This document shows, piece after piece, positions 20,601-27,210 of a DNA stretch of 36,300 nucleotides. Origin of the DNA: an uncultured Akkermansia sp. (GTDB lineage: Bacteria > Verrucomicrobiota > Verrucomicrobiia > Verrucomicrobiales > Akkermansiaceae); assembly GCA_947588645.1 (NCBI GenBank), contig CANPYO010000013.1, positions 1 through 36,300 of the forward strand, given 5' to 3'. Numbering within the stretch: position 1 is the stretch's first letter; every line of letters starts with the position of its first letter. The position numbers and the translations under genes were made by a program. Under the pieces are notes generated by a model. That model had not been told where the DNA came from. It ran no database searches and saw nothing but the letters and a program-made list of their open reading frames with translations.

Positions 20601-20989
20601 GTGAGCAAGGGAGCATACCCCTCATCGTTCCATCCCGGCAGCACCTTGGATCGATCAATCATCGCACGATCCTTGTAGAGAGCATTGGAGGCAAGGTCTT
20701 TGTACACCGCACAAGCCTTGTCGAAATCCCCCATGTCGCAGAGGATGCCGGCCTTCTGCCACAGAAAGAAAGGGGCGAAATATGCAAACTGCTTGCCAAC
20801 TCGAGAATTGGGGTTGCCGTATACAGCAAGCACCTGCTCGATACGTTTAAGCGCATCTGCAGTCTTTTTCTCAGCGCGCAACTGCTGCACGACCTTGAAC
20901 TCTGCTGCGGGATCCTGTGCCTGGCTGACGAGCGGTGTTCCCAAAAACGCCAGCGCCAAGACCATGGAAAACGGGGTTGTGATTTTCAT
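17606..20989 (-). CDS. Giant exported TPR/helical-repeat protein (1,127 aa)
   Basis: A 1,127-residue protein with a signal peptide (MKITTPFSMVLALAFLGTPLVSQA, cleavage near residue 24). The rest is a long alpha-solenoid with recurring TPR-like helix pairs, for example QQLRAEKKTADALKRIEQVL near the N-terminus, MGDFDKACAVYKDLAS, and NTGNYQGAVDSASKFMNV and CSSGKVQEGIQTYVNLYSQ near the C-terminus. No transmembrane segment follows the signal, so it is probably periplasmic. It lies 119 bases after the second ExbD-like gene; an imperfect 10-bp stem at 21037-21069 in that gap may modulate read-through. Such TPR proteins often accompany ExbB/ExbD pairs in Verrucomicrobiota and Planctomycetes genomes (general recollection). 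A scaffold receiving force or proton-driven energy from the ExbBD motor is inferred. Confidence 0.88.
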   Translation of the reverse strand: MKITTPFSMVLALAFLGTPLVSQAQDPAAEFKVVQQLRAEKKTADALKRIEQVLAVYGNPNSRVGKQFAYFAPFFLWQKAGILCDMGDFDKACAVYKDLASNALYKDRAMIDRSKVLPGWNDEGYAPLLTMALFQQGLARYQQASGANGKEGNREMFEQCIPLLEEYLGLYDGGKVSQREKKMKVDGQVCALLLQAYLQKDQPDFNKAGTYMERMGKAQAVLPDDMVMNALSTVMNVASENPQYIEWGAKMIEANPGSFHVAPHRLAPYTANLYNYGVRSIRLMEEGLRAGNMDQVLACLRTANKIFGIMPDTVEARDSLMDVVKLVGSSARSVADKNMGITYVGDRSKGYAERLTTLINDHTELEAYTVLTLANASVRMGSSRLAKAGVKLMLERYPHLRQQGGDKKELRDLNYLQYSQLCRATGDEATALKYEDKLNPENVGDGNKNVVAINKMIRLTKEKQWERVIPAAEEVLAGLNKEKDPLNYVGASFSKIAALYYLARMDQVVKAGTELLESGLFTPKEGGLTPEQVLNYEPQTMYFVMDAYKELGAQEPKNYDKAMAMADAFMQKYPSINLQENSMAPNVYFDAITVLMKRRGHGDENADKADLQKALRYCEVIAKNWKEHELYPTSRLLAGSILINGDDDSVKPKGIEALEECVPAALKLEDGKGKPVASNALFWLVSFAPEYPREGEDAAALAARVKGYFDTYWQNVDSEGDAYALQMASLQLSRSLESKDASAYEAALANAQKVIAREATYDFKNNLHNPELERTINSYVDSYVNGEKDFHNKVLTLEEKTQHLTNFPGIDPQDKYSNAILRMALLNSMNEAMASAKRGGKTEEVAALERDIARSFRQMRDAFKPEDLTNFICVQVGNFEVDYARRFRPGSPERKSEVEVALSYFDQVLDRGTDYQNEAELGKAQALSLSDDSAAQQQAFALYSKLASAQDPAVVGPALIGLTDLNMNTGNYQGAVDSASKFMNVRGGSTPRERLEMMLKLAEAYCSSGKVQEGIQTYVNLYSQNRGNIAFSAPAVKGIMTQLWKRNTPSSGDRLKNNFKQSDHWRAWNTGRDYVNQIRRAGIDKKMTPSERDLFNEVILLVEEYSKDAEVQREEKEKNDFQSQLSK

Positions 20990-21108
20990 AAGGAATAGGT
21001 TCTGTTAAAAAGTTGAGGAAATGGTGAAAGAAACGAGGGAGCTCAGCATGCGTTCGATACTCAACTCCCCCTTGTCATATGGACCTCCGGGATGTAGGAC
21101 GGTGGGCA

Positions 21109-21609
21109 TCAATCCCCCTCTGGATCAGCTGTGCTGATGCCGACGGATTTAATACCCGCCTCCGCCAACGCCGCCATGATATCCACGATGCGCTGGTGCG
21201 GCGCTGAGGGCGCTCCAGTGAGCATCACCACGGGTTCCGATTGCACGGATGAGGCAAGATCTTTGTAGTTCTTAAGTTGCTCAACGAGTTGGTCGAGCTG
21301 GCGCTGGGCGCGGTACTCAGCCGAACCCGGCTGTGCATCGGGGTTGTACACGTCCGCCACATTCATATCGCCGTTCCACGTCACGCTACCATCTGCTCGC
21401 AGCACGATGCGTCCCGGTTCCACCGGCGGTTTCTGGGAGGATTGCGATTGAGTGGAGGCCGGGATTGAAATATCAAGCTTCTTCTCGCTCACCAGCGAGG
21501 TCGCCACCAAGAAGTATATGAGCAGTAGAAAGCAGCAGTCAATCATCGAGGAGATATTCATATCTGGATCCTCCTGCTCCTCCGTCTGAATCTTTTTGTG
21601 TCTTGCCAT
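21109..21609 (-). CDS. ExbD/TolR-family protein, second copy
   Basis: A 166-residue single-pass inner-membrane protein of the ExbD/TolR family, partner of the ExbB/TolQ proton channel. I chose ATG 21609 (MARHKKIQTEEQEDPD); the frame is open 18 codons upstream, into the preceding gene's terminal codons. The hallmark NISSMIDCCFLLLIYFLVAT places the essential membrane Asp at D24, and the periplasmic domain ends with the family's pattern PHQRIVDIMAALAEAGIKSVGIST. It follows the first ExbD gene by 25 bases. It differs clearly from that paralogue in the periplasmic domain, so the two probably form a heteromeric partner pair or contact different periplasmic proteins. Confidence 0.92.
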   Translation of the reverse strand: MARHKKIQTEEQEDPDMNISSMIDCCFLLLIYFLVATSLVSEKKLDISIPASTQSQSSQKPPVEPGRIVLRADGSVTWNGDMNVADVYNPDAQPGSAEYRAQRQLDQLVEQLKNYKDLASSVQSEPVVMLTGAPSAPHQRIVDIMAALAEAGIKSVGISTADPEGD

Positions 21610-21634
21610 GGTTGGATAAAGAAAAGAAAGTTGT

Positions 21635-22156
21635 TTATTTGGCCGGCAGAGTGCCGAAGACAATGTTGGTCACACCGGCAGCGGCCGCGCAGCGGATGGC
21701 CGTCGATGAGCGCTCCCAAGGCGCATCCAGATCCCCTCGCAGGTACAGGCGAATCTTCCCTTCCTCCAATCCCTTGCCTTTGATGCTTTCCTTCTGCTTT
21801 TTGATGAAGTCTGTGAGCTCCTGAACCTGCCCCGAGGTGTACCCAATGGGATTGCCGTTGGCGTCTGCCACACCCCAAAGCGAGTCGGGAGGGTATGCTT
21901 TATTGTACTTCTCAAGCGCCTTGGCGGACATCTTGTCGACGTCTGAAAAGACATTAACCACGATACAACCATTGGCGTCCTTGAGCTCCGAGCAGGATAC
22001 AGCGCTGGGCATTTTCACACTCGGATCCTTCGCCACTGTGATCTGTGTGGCATTCACAACGAAGAAAATCAGCAGCAGGAAGCAGCAGTCGATCATGGGC
22101 GAAAGATTCACGTTGCCGTTTACCTCGTCATTAGCTCTTGCGTTCTTTTTTGCCAT
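21635..22156 (-). CDS. ExbD/TolR-family protein, first copy
   Basis: A 173-residue ExbD/TolR-like protein. The N-terminal cytoplasmic stretch is followed by VNLSPMIDCCFLLLIFFVVNA, with the conserved proton-path Asp at D23 and a single membrane helix at about 22-40. The periplasmic domain contains a conserved-looking helix-strand ending (AIRCAAAAGVTNIVFGTLP) but has an unusual central insertion with a Tyr/Pro-rich segment (YNKAYPPDSLWGV) and two periplasmic cysteines. It starts about 100 bases after the ExbB-like gene and precedes the second ExbD gene. ATG 22156 gives a normal family N-terminus. Confidence 0.92.
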   Translation of the reverse strand: MAKKNARANDEVNGNVNLSPMIDCCFLLLIFFVVNATQITVAKDPSVKMPSAVSCSELKDANGCIVVNVFSDVDKMSAKALEKYNKAYPPDSLWGVADANGNPIGYTSGQVQELTDFIKKQKESIKGKGLEEGKIRLYLRGDLDAPWERSSTAIRCAAAAGVTNIVFGTLPAK

Positions 22157-22257
22157 AATGTCTGGAAAATTGCGAAGAAAAAGAAAAATTCACCACGCCA
22201 CCCACGGACGCCGACTGGCCAAGCCGACACCCGTGGAGCGGTAACGACTACCGAGCA

Positions 22258-23073
22258 TTAAGCCTCGACGGGCTGCTCGTCACCGGTGTCAAGCCCCTCC
22301 GGGATGCGGGCAAGCTGAGCTTCAGCATTGATGACGTTGATGGAGGTATTAACCATCTCCTCAATCGTGTTCACGCAATCGGCCTCGAGAGCTTGAGCAT
22401 GCTTTTTAAGGAAGAAGAAAGCGGGGATGGCGATGATGGAAACGATCAGCCCCCAGAAGGTGGTGAGCAATGCCACGGAAATGGAACTTGCCAACTGAGT
22501 CGGATCCGCTTGTCCGGATTCTGCCAAAATCGCGAATGCTCCCACCATACCTTGCACCGTACCAAACAGCCCAATGGACGGAGCAAGCGAGCCTATCAGA
22601 GCTAGCATGTCCACGTACTTCATCGTTTGCGGTCTCTCATTGGCCGTGAAATCGGCGATTGCATCCTCGATACCGTCTTTACCCAAGTCCTCCGGTCGAT
22701 TAGCGTCGATGTTGGGCAGAGCGTACGCAACCAAGCGTCCCAAGAAAGTGGGACTGGTCGTGGAGAGCTGAATGGCAGATTGAACACGGCACTCGGACAT
22801 GAGAGCGAGCATTTGCGAACGCAGCTCCTCCGGACAGAATTTTTCTTTAGTGAGCGCCATCATGCAGAAGACAATCAGGAAAATCGTAGCCGCAAGCAAT
22901 ACCACGAGCGGAATCATCGTCCACCCACCGTCTATCACCCATTTATCCAGCATGGACTTCTGGGCAACTGCACCGCCCTCCGCCTCCTGGGCGAACACGG
23001 CAGGCATCATAAACAAGGCAGCCATTCCGAAGGAAAAGGCACGGAGACCAATACGGGTAATAATCGTTTTCAT
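22258..23073 (-). CDS. ExbB/TolQ/MotA-family proton channel protein
   Basis: A 271-residue inner-membrane protein of the MotA/TolQ/ExbB family; with ExbD-type partners it uses the proton-motive force to drive envelope processes. The N-terminus has a cleavable-looking signal (ending VFAQ, about residue 29), then membrane helix 1 (51-74). A cytoplasmic domain precedes helix 2, which contains the family signature APSIGLFGTVQGM (164-176), and helix 3 with LLTTFWGLIVSIIAIPA (202-218). The extra N-terminal signal and linker are common in ExbB proteins outside the enterobacteria. It is the first gene of the operon. A weak promoter candidate (TTGCGT, 17 bases, TAAAAA) lies at 23112-23140. Confidence 0.93.
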   Translation of the reverse strand: MKTIITRIGLRAFSFGMAALFMMPAVFAQEAEGGAVAQKSMLDKWVIDGGWTMIPLVVLLAATIFLIVFCMMALTKEKFCPEELRSQMLALMSECRVQSAIQLSTTSPTFLGRLVAYALPNIDANRPEDLGKDGIEDAIADFTANERPQTMKYVDMLALIGSLAPSIGLFGTVQGMVGAFAILAESGQADPTQLASSISVALLTTFWGLIVSIIAIPAFFFLKKHAQALEADCVNTIEEMVNTSINVINAEAQLARIPEGLDTGDEQPVEA

Positions 23074-23212
23074 GGTAGTGAAACTTATTCTGTGCAGAAT
23101 TGACGGGATACTTTTTAACCCAAATCGAACGGAAACGCAAGAAAGATTTGCGGGGGTGCCATATTTTTTTCACAAGTGAACAGAGGGGCTCGCTCTCTTT
23201 ACCCTCCACACA

Positions 23213-23242
23213 AGGCAAACGCATCAGGAAATGCGTTTGCCT
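23213..23242 (+). repeat. GGCAAACGCAT hairpin repeat unit
   Basis: A perfect 12-bp inverted repeat AGGCAAACGCAT/ATGCGTTTGCCT with a 6-base spacer, followed by ATGTACGAGGTAC. The same arm sequence recurs at 24157, 31432 (degenerate), 33609, 35999 and 36201. It lies upstream of the ExbB-like gene and opens a 667-base stretch without a convincing gene (23,074-23,740). Confidence 0.8.
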
Positions 23243-23352
23243 ATGTACGAGGTACATTGACTCACTGGCACCATCCTGCCAATGAGCCCTCCGGGCAGCG
23301 CATGCGCGCTGTCCATCCGCCCTCGCTGCCCGCTAACGCGAGCACCCTGAAC

Positions 23353-23455
23353 GGGACCGTCGGGCGTATTGCAAATGAGCAGCCGTCCCGCAGCTGATTG
23401 GGACCGTCGACGGTTTTGTACGATTTATTAATAATGTGCGCGTTGCGCAGATATG
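23353..23455 (+). repeat. Interspersed repeat with GGGACCGTCG / GTACGATTT modules
   Basis: GGGACCGTCG occurs twice here (23353-23362 and 23400-23409). Bases 23377-23426 match 15710-15759 with about 42 of 50 identities, including TTTTGTACGATTT. The next bases (TGCGCGTTGCGCAGA) match the inverted copy near 36,150 and the direct copy near 32,240. The preceding 23247-23352 holds further G+C-rich inverted repeats (GGGCAGCG/CGCTGCCC and a GCGCATGCGC palindrome). Nothing coding is supported. Confidence 0.7.
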
Positions 23456-23652
23456 TTCTGGATGGCAGATGTGCTCAAAAAAGAGAGAGGAACAACATCA
23501 TTTGCATCGAGGAATGCGCTGCCATTGCGATTTTCGTATTCGAAAATAGGCACGCAATCAACCGTTTGGAGAGTTTGCTCTGCTTTTCCTCTTCATCCAA
23601 ATGCGTTTGCCGTGAGTTCCACCCCAGTTCATGTCATGCCTGACGCACAACG

Positions 23653-23683
23653 AAAAGGGATCGCTGCCAAGGGCGACGATCCC
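23653..23683 (-). terminator. Intrinsic terminator of the 57-residue lipoprotein gene
   Basis: On the minus strand GGGATCGTCGCC and GGCAGCGATCCC form a 12-bp stem (one G-U pair, one mismatch) around a 3-base loop, followed by TTTT, 57 bases past the small lipoprotein stop codon. It supports the reality of that short gene. Confidence 0.65.
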
Positions 23684-23740
23684 GAAAAACTGAAGACACA
23701 GCTGGTGCGAACCTTCGAGTACTCCGCTGGAGAAGACGAA

Positions 23741-23914
23741 TTACTTGCCTTTCTGAGAGAATACCTTCACCGGCTCCACCATCGGCGGCTGCGGCATGTC
23801 GTTCACCAAATTCTTCGGCATGGGACGCAGCGGAGGCGCGGGCTGAGATTGACAGCAGCACGACGAAAGCGCTACGGAGCCAAGAAAAAATGAAATGAGA
23901 GTGACTGCTTTCAT
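23741..23914 (-). CDS. Small lipoprotein, 57 residues
   Basis: A short gene with a clear lipoprotein signal peptide: MKAVTLISFFLGSVALSSC, lipobox LSSC with lipidated C19, followed by two more cysteines. The mature part is only about 39 residues, Pro/Met-rich (QPAPPLRPMPKN, then MPQPPMVEPVKVF) and ends KGK. A plausible promoter lies at 23940-23968 and an intrinsic terminator at 23653-23683, so it is an isolated transcription unit. Longer open frames on both strands across the same bases lack any such support. Family unknown; small Pro-rich lipoproteins of this kind may be envelope structural or stress proteins. The function is not deducible. Confidence 0.7.
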   Translation of the reverse strand: MKAVTLISFFLGSVALSSCCCQSQPAPPLRPMPKNLVNDMPQPPMVEPVKVFSQKGK

Positions 23915-23939
23915 GACGTAGAGAAGTTTCCTTGCCCCT

Positions 23940-23968
23940 ATTCAACCACAGCAAGGCTCCAGAGTCAA
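23940..23968 (-). promoter_or_regulatory. Candidate promoter of the small lipoprotein gene
   Basis: On the minus strand TTGACT (23963-23968) and TTGAAT (23940-23945) are separated by 17 bases, with the ATG at 23914. The -35 box is good and the -10 box is moderate (4 of 6). Confidence 0.5.
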
Positions 23969-24036
23969 CCCAGAAATGCACCTTTTTTAATTTTTTTGAC
24001 AATCAGCGCGTCCGTTCCAATAAGATTCCGCGGGAG

Positions 24037-24075
24037 TGTAACCCATGTTGTGATACAAATGTGTTACCCATGTTG
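24037..24075. repeat. Short direct repeat TGT[A/T]ACCCATGTTG
   Basis: A 14-base motif occurs at 24037-24050 and again at 24062-24075 with one mismatch, the starts 25 bases apart. It lies in the 378-base divergent gap between the small lipoprotein gene (minus) and the AsmA-like operon (plus). Two same-orientation sites about two and a half helical turns apart could bind a regulator; no regulator gene is nearby. Confidence 0.45.
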
Positions 24076-24135
24076 AGGAACTACCTACCCCCTGCCCCCC
24101 CACGCGCGCAGGCGCAGGCGTCTCGTATCGTCATT

Positions 24136-24182
24136 CGTAAATCGAAAATCGTAAACGGCAACCGCATTTTTAATGCGATTGC
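24136..24182 (+). repeat. CGTAAATCG + GGCAACCGCATT hairpin repeat unit
   Basis: CGTAAATCG and ATCGTAAAC precede a 12-base arm GGCAACCGCATT (24157-24168), a 3-base loop and AATGCGATTGC (24172-24182). The same composite (CGTAAAT followed by this hairpin) appears at the right edge of the window at 36184-36228. Confidence 0.75.
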
Positions 24183-24253
24183 ATTGGTCTCCACGATCGG
24201 ATTTGACACCGTGATCACCTGTCTACTTTGCGCAAAGTGAACAGAGTTTTCGC

Positions 24254-24282
24254 TTGATATAACCTACCCGGATGTGTTAAAA
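24254..24282 (+). promoter_or_regulatory. Weak candidate promoter of the AsmA-like operon
   Basis: TTGATA (24254-24259) and TTAAAA (24277-24282) are 17 bases apart, but the start codon at 24293 leaves almost no leader. A better -35 box, TTGACA, at 24203-24208 has only a 15-base spacer to TACTTT. Which is used cannot be decided from sequence. Confidence 0.25.
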
Positions 24283-24292
24283 AAAACTCGTC

Positions 24293-25891
24293 ATGGCACG
24301 CAGAAAACGAGGGGATTTTTTGACCAAGCAACCCGGCTCGCTCAGTACGCGTGGTGCGCGTCGAATTTTCATAGGGCTCGCCGTGGCTGTCGGGTGCATA
24401 CTCGTTGCGCTGGTGGTAGCGTACATTTCACTGCTCAGCTGGCTGCAGGGGGATGGGTTCCGTTCGAAGATCAGTACGTATATGCAGAAGACCGTGCATG
24501 CGCAAGAAGTGAGCATCCCGGAAAACCTGCTGGTTGATGGCAACATGCTCACGCTACCTCAATTTACTCTGCGCAAAGCAAAGTATTTCGACGAGTTGAG
24601 CGTCAGTAAACTGCATGTAGGTCTCAACCGAGGGGCTCTATTGCGACGAATTTTGCGAATGGATCAGTTTTCTGCGGAGGAGCTGAAACTCGTACTGCGT
24701 CCAAGGGAGGAGCAAGCCCCGGAGTCAAAAGGGAAGTCAACAAACGTGGCAACGCCGCAGAAGCACACACAGAAAGCGACCTCTGTGCCAACTGCCGGTT
24801 TTTTCAAAGAAATCCAAGCACGTTCATTTGAGGCACACTATGCGGACACCAGTCTCATTCTCTCAAACCGCGAATATGGGCTGAATGGCTACCGTCTGGT
24901 AGCCTCTCCCTACCCTGAAGGCGGCAAAGATGCCTGGACTCTTGCCATCGAAAACGGACGCGTTGTCACCCCATTCTCCTGGCTGAGCGAAAGTGGAGTG
25001 AAATCTGCCACCGTACGCTTGACCGGGGATGAGATACGGCTCACTTCGTGCCGCATCCTTCTCTCCCCAGGAGACATACGCGCCAAAGCCGATTACAAGA
25101 TGAGCACTGGCTTATGGACGGCGAAAGTGGACGTGCAGCGAGCAAATGTCGAGCGTTTACTCAAGGCTGACTGGCGCAAAAAGTTGATCGGAGCTTTGGT
25201 CAGCCATATCGATTTCTCCGGTCGGGTGGGTGAGGGATGGAAAGCCGATGGGGAATTGCGTATGGAGGATGGCATGGTGGAAGGGCTTCCAATACTCTCC
25301 GAGCTGAAAGTGGATGGCATGACACCCTATCGCAAGCTCAAAATTGAAAAAGCGTCGTGCAGGCTCAGTTTTCCATATTCGGACGCGCAACACAACATCC
25401 ACCAAGCATGGCTATGGGATCACATTGACGTACGCGCTCAAGGCGGAACGCTCGTCGTGCGCGGTCACGTGATCACGGGACAGGATGGTTCACTTTCCGG
25501 AACATTGCGCATAGGCGTGCCGCAGAAACTCCTAGTTCAGCTTGGCTTGGCAGATACTCCGCTGGCGACTCAACTGTTCAACGCTCCTATCGAATCGCCC
25601 GGCTACCTATGGCTGCACATGAACCTGAGTGGCACGCTGGCAGACCCTCACGAAGACCTCTCCGTGCGCCTGGCTACGGTGCTTCCCCAGTGCATAACCA
25701 CCATCTCCGACAAGGCAGTGCGATCCTTGCGCGGCGTTTTGAGCAACTTTGTCCCCGCAGATCTCATGCCTGGTGCACCGCAGGAACAACAAGACAAACA
25801 GGATGCCCAAAAGAGCTCATCTCCCGCCACGCCTATGCCTGTTGACAAAGCGAAGGATGCCATCCAACGGGGGCTGGATTTGTTCCTCTGA
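24293..25891 (+). CDS. AsmA-like membrane-anchored protein
   Basis: A 532-residue protein with a basic cytoplasmic N-terminus (MARRKRG) and one transmembrane anchor at about residues 25-48, then a large periplasmic domain rich in alternating beta strands. The segments FSAEELKLVLRPRE, FEAHYADTSLILSN and WLWDHIDVRAQGGTLVVRGHVI, and the C-terminal SLSGTLRIGVPQ with LWLHMNLSGTLADPHEDLSVRLA, resemble the repetitive beta-groove of the AsmA/TamB/YhdP superfamily (bridge-like lipid transfer proteins). The assignment rests on architecture and the 'SGTL.DP...' style C-terminus, not on an alignment. A Lys/Gln/Ser-rich low-complexity linker lies near 145-165 and another precedes the last 20 residues. It is the first gene of a plus-strand operon whose other members act on RNA, so the functional link is unclear. 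Confidence 0.7.
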   Translation: MARRKRGDFLTKQPGSLSTRGARRIFIGLAVAVGCILVALVVAYISLLSWLQGDGFRSKISTYMQKTVHAQEVSIPENLLVDGNMLTLPQFTLRKAKYFDELSVSKLHVGLNRGALLRRILRMDQFSAEELKLVLRPREEQAPESKGKSTNVATPQKHTQKATSVPTAGFFKEIQARSFEAHYADTSLILSNREYGLNGYRLVASPYPEGGKDAWTLAIENGRVVTPFSWLSESGVKSATVRLTGDEIRLTSCRILLSPGDIRAKADYKMSTGLWTAKVDVQRANVERLLKADWRKKLIGALVSHIDFSGRVGEGWKADGELRMEDGMVEGLPILSELKVDGMTPYRKLKIEKASCRLSFPYSDAQHNIHQAWLWDHIDVRAQGGTLVVRGHVITGQDGSLSGTLRIGVPQKLLVQLGLADTPLATQLFNAPIESPGYLWLHMNLSGTLADPHEDLSVRLATVLPQCITTISDKAVRSLRGVLSNFVPADLMPGAPQEQQDKQDAQKSSSPATPMPVDKAKDAIQRGLDLFL

Positions 25892-25911
25892 GAAATGTGG
25901 AATCGACGGTT

Positions 25912-26160
25912 ATGCGTACGAAGAAAAAAAATGCCGCAGCATACCCTGCACAAATCATCGATGCAGTGGGCACGATTACCGGACTCTTGGCAGGCTCCGC
26001 CTACCATGCACTCCTGCCAAATGGCAAGTCCACTGTAGCGTACATGCAACGGAAAACTGCCCAACTTGTGGGCACGCTGCAAATCGGCGACAAGGTTTCA
26101 CTTTCCATTGATCCATCAGATTTCGACTGTGCACGTATCACGGCTCGTCTGTCGAAGTAA
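25912..26160 (+). CDS. IF-1-like S1/OB-fold protein
   Basis: An 82-residue protein aligning by eye with translation initiation factor IF-1. The pattern is G-T-x-T-G-L-L-x-x-x-x-Y-x-A-L-L-P-N-G (IF-1: GTV.E.LPN..F.V.L.NG), then AYMQRKTAQLVGTLQIGDKVSLSIDPSDFDCARITARL (IF-1: the GK.R...I.I..GD.V.VE..PYD...GRI..R region). Compared with canonical IF-1 (about 72 residues) it has a basic N-terminal extension (MRTKKKN) and lacks the usual KMR tripeptide. ATG 25912 was preferred over a GTG 15 bases upstream. It lies 20 bases after the AsmA-like gene and 15 before trmL. It could be the cell's infA, or a divergent S1-fold RNA-binding paralogue. Confidence 0.7.
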   Translation: MRTKKKNAAAYPAQIIDAVGTITGLLAGSAYHALLPNGKSTVAYMQRKTAQLVGTLQIGDKVSLSIDPSDFDCARITARLSK

Positions 26161-26175
26161 CCCCTATCCCGCGCC

Positions 26176-26643
26176 ATGCTTCACATCGTATTACACCATC
26201 CGGAAATACCCCACAATGCAGGCGCGGCAGGACGGCTTGCCGTCGCCACAGGCTCACGTCTGCATCTCATCCGCCCACTTGGATTCAGCTTGGATGAAAA
26301 ACACCTGCGTCGCACTGGGCTGGATTACTGGAAACATGTCGATCTGAAACTCTGGGATAATCTGGACGAACTGCGAAACGCCGCCAACCCGAGCTCGCAT
26401 TTTTGGCTGTTTTCTACTAAAGCAAGCCGGAGCATATGGGACAATACTCTGTCAATGTGCGATGGGGATTACCTGGTGTTTGGAGCAGAATCCCGAGGTC
26501 TGCCGGAAAGCATGCTTGCTCAGTACGCTCAAAATTCTTTGTATATCCCAATGCCCGGCGAACACGCCCGCTCACTGAACCTCTCCACTGCGGTGGCCAT
26601 CGCACTCTACGAGTCGATGCGACGCCTCTCTCTTCCGTCATGA
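26176..26643 (+). CDS. trmL: tRNA (cytidine/uridine-34-2'-O)-methyltransferase TrmL
   Basis: A 155-residue SPOUT-fold methyltransferase that 2'-O-methylates the wobble base of certain leucine tRNAs. Family motifs are all present: HHPEIPHNAGAAGRLAVATG with LHLIRPLGF (motif 1), the LVFGAESRGLPESML segment (motif 2), and IPMPGEHARSLNLSTAVAIALYE (motif 3, the trefoil knot binding AdoMet). The second Asn of the usual NTGN is replaced by NAGA. Length matches E. coli TrmL (157). The stop codon overlaps the next start as ATGA, so translation of the following exonuclease is coupled. Confidence 0.94.
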   Translation: MLHIVLHHPEIPHNAGAAGRLAVATGSRLHLIRPLGFSLDEKHLRRTGLDYWKHVDLKLWDNLDELRNAANPSSHFWLFSTKASRSIWDNTLSMCDGDYLVFGAESRGLPESMLAQYAQNSLYIPMPGEHARSLNLSTAVAIALYESMRRLSLPS

Positions 26644-27209
26644 AAAATATCGTCTACTTTGATCTGGAAACCCGTCGCTCCGCTGCTGAAGTTGGTGGCT
26701 GGCACGAGACCGCAAAAATGGGCATGTCTGTGGGTGTCACCTTCTCAACCGCAGACAACGCCTATTCCATTTACACGGAAGACCGGGTGACGGATCTCAT
26801 TGAACAGCTTCAGCAAGCTGATCTTGTCGTCGGCTACAACCACATAGGCTTTGATTACGGTGTCCTCCAGCCCTTCACCTTCTGGACGGTGGCGGAAATG
26901 ACCCGCAATCTCGATATCTGTCTCTACCTTTCCGAACGTCTCGGGCACCGTCTCAAACTCGACTCCGTAGCACGCCCCACCCTCGGCGGCCACAGCAAAA
27001 CGGCTGAGGGCACTGATGCCCTTAAATGGTGGGCTAAATATGAAAAGACCAAAGACCCTCAGCTCATGCTCGATATAGCCCGATATTGCTGCTACGATGT
27101 AAAGGTAACCATGGCAGTGCATCAATTTGGCGTCAACAACGGCTACGTGCTTTACGAAGATAAAAACGGGAGAGAAGTGCAAATTCCCGTGGAGTGGAAG
27201 GAGGATTGA
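26640..27209 (+). CDS. DEDDy 3'-5' exonuclease (RNase H-like)
   Basis: A 189-residue protein with the three exonuclease motifs of the DnaQ/RNase T-like superfamily. Exo I is YFDLET (D8, E10), Exo II lies in VVGYNHIGFDYGVL (N67, D72), and Exo III is YCCYD, with Y149 and D153 in the Y-x-x-x-D form typical of DEDDy enzymes. The spacing and the phrase GYNHIGFDYGVL resemble the stand-alone YprB-type RNase H-like domain. A short segment near 118-132 (HSKTAEGTDALKWW) recalls the substrate loop in that group. Start ATG 26640 overlaps the trmL stop by four bases. It ends one base before the TTG start of the next gene, whose strong ribosome-binding site lies inside this coding sequence. Substrate unknown, RNA or DNA. 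Confidence 0.82.
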   Translation: MKNIVYFDLETRRSAAEVGGWHETAKMGMSVGVTFSTADNAYSIYTEDRVTDLIEQLQQADLVVGYNHIGFDYGVLQPFTFWTVAEMTRNLDICLYLSERLGHRLKLDSVARPTLGGHSKTAEGTDALKWWAKYEKTKDPQLMLDIARYCCYDVKVTMAVHQFGVNNGYVLYEDKNGREVQIPVEWKED

Positions 27210-27210
27210 C

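Noticed and set aside
23453..23893. 146-codon plus-strand frame
   Set aside because: Overlaps the small lipoprotein gene in antisense and starts inside a repeat; the basic, His/Arg-rich C-terminal part is typical of a shadow frame.
23634..24002. 122-codon minus-strand frame overlapping the small lipoprotein gene
   Set aside because: A different frame of the same strand as the 57-residue lipoprotein; it crosses that gene's promoter and its terminator and lacks a coherent signal sequence.
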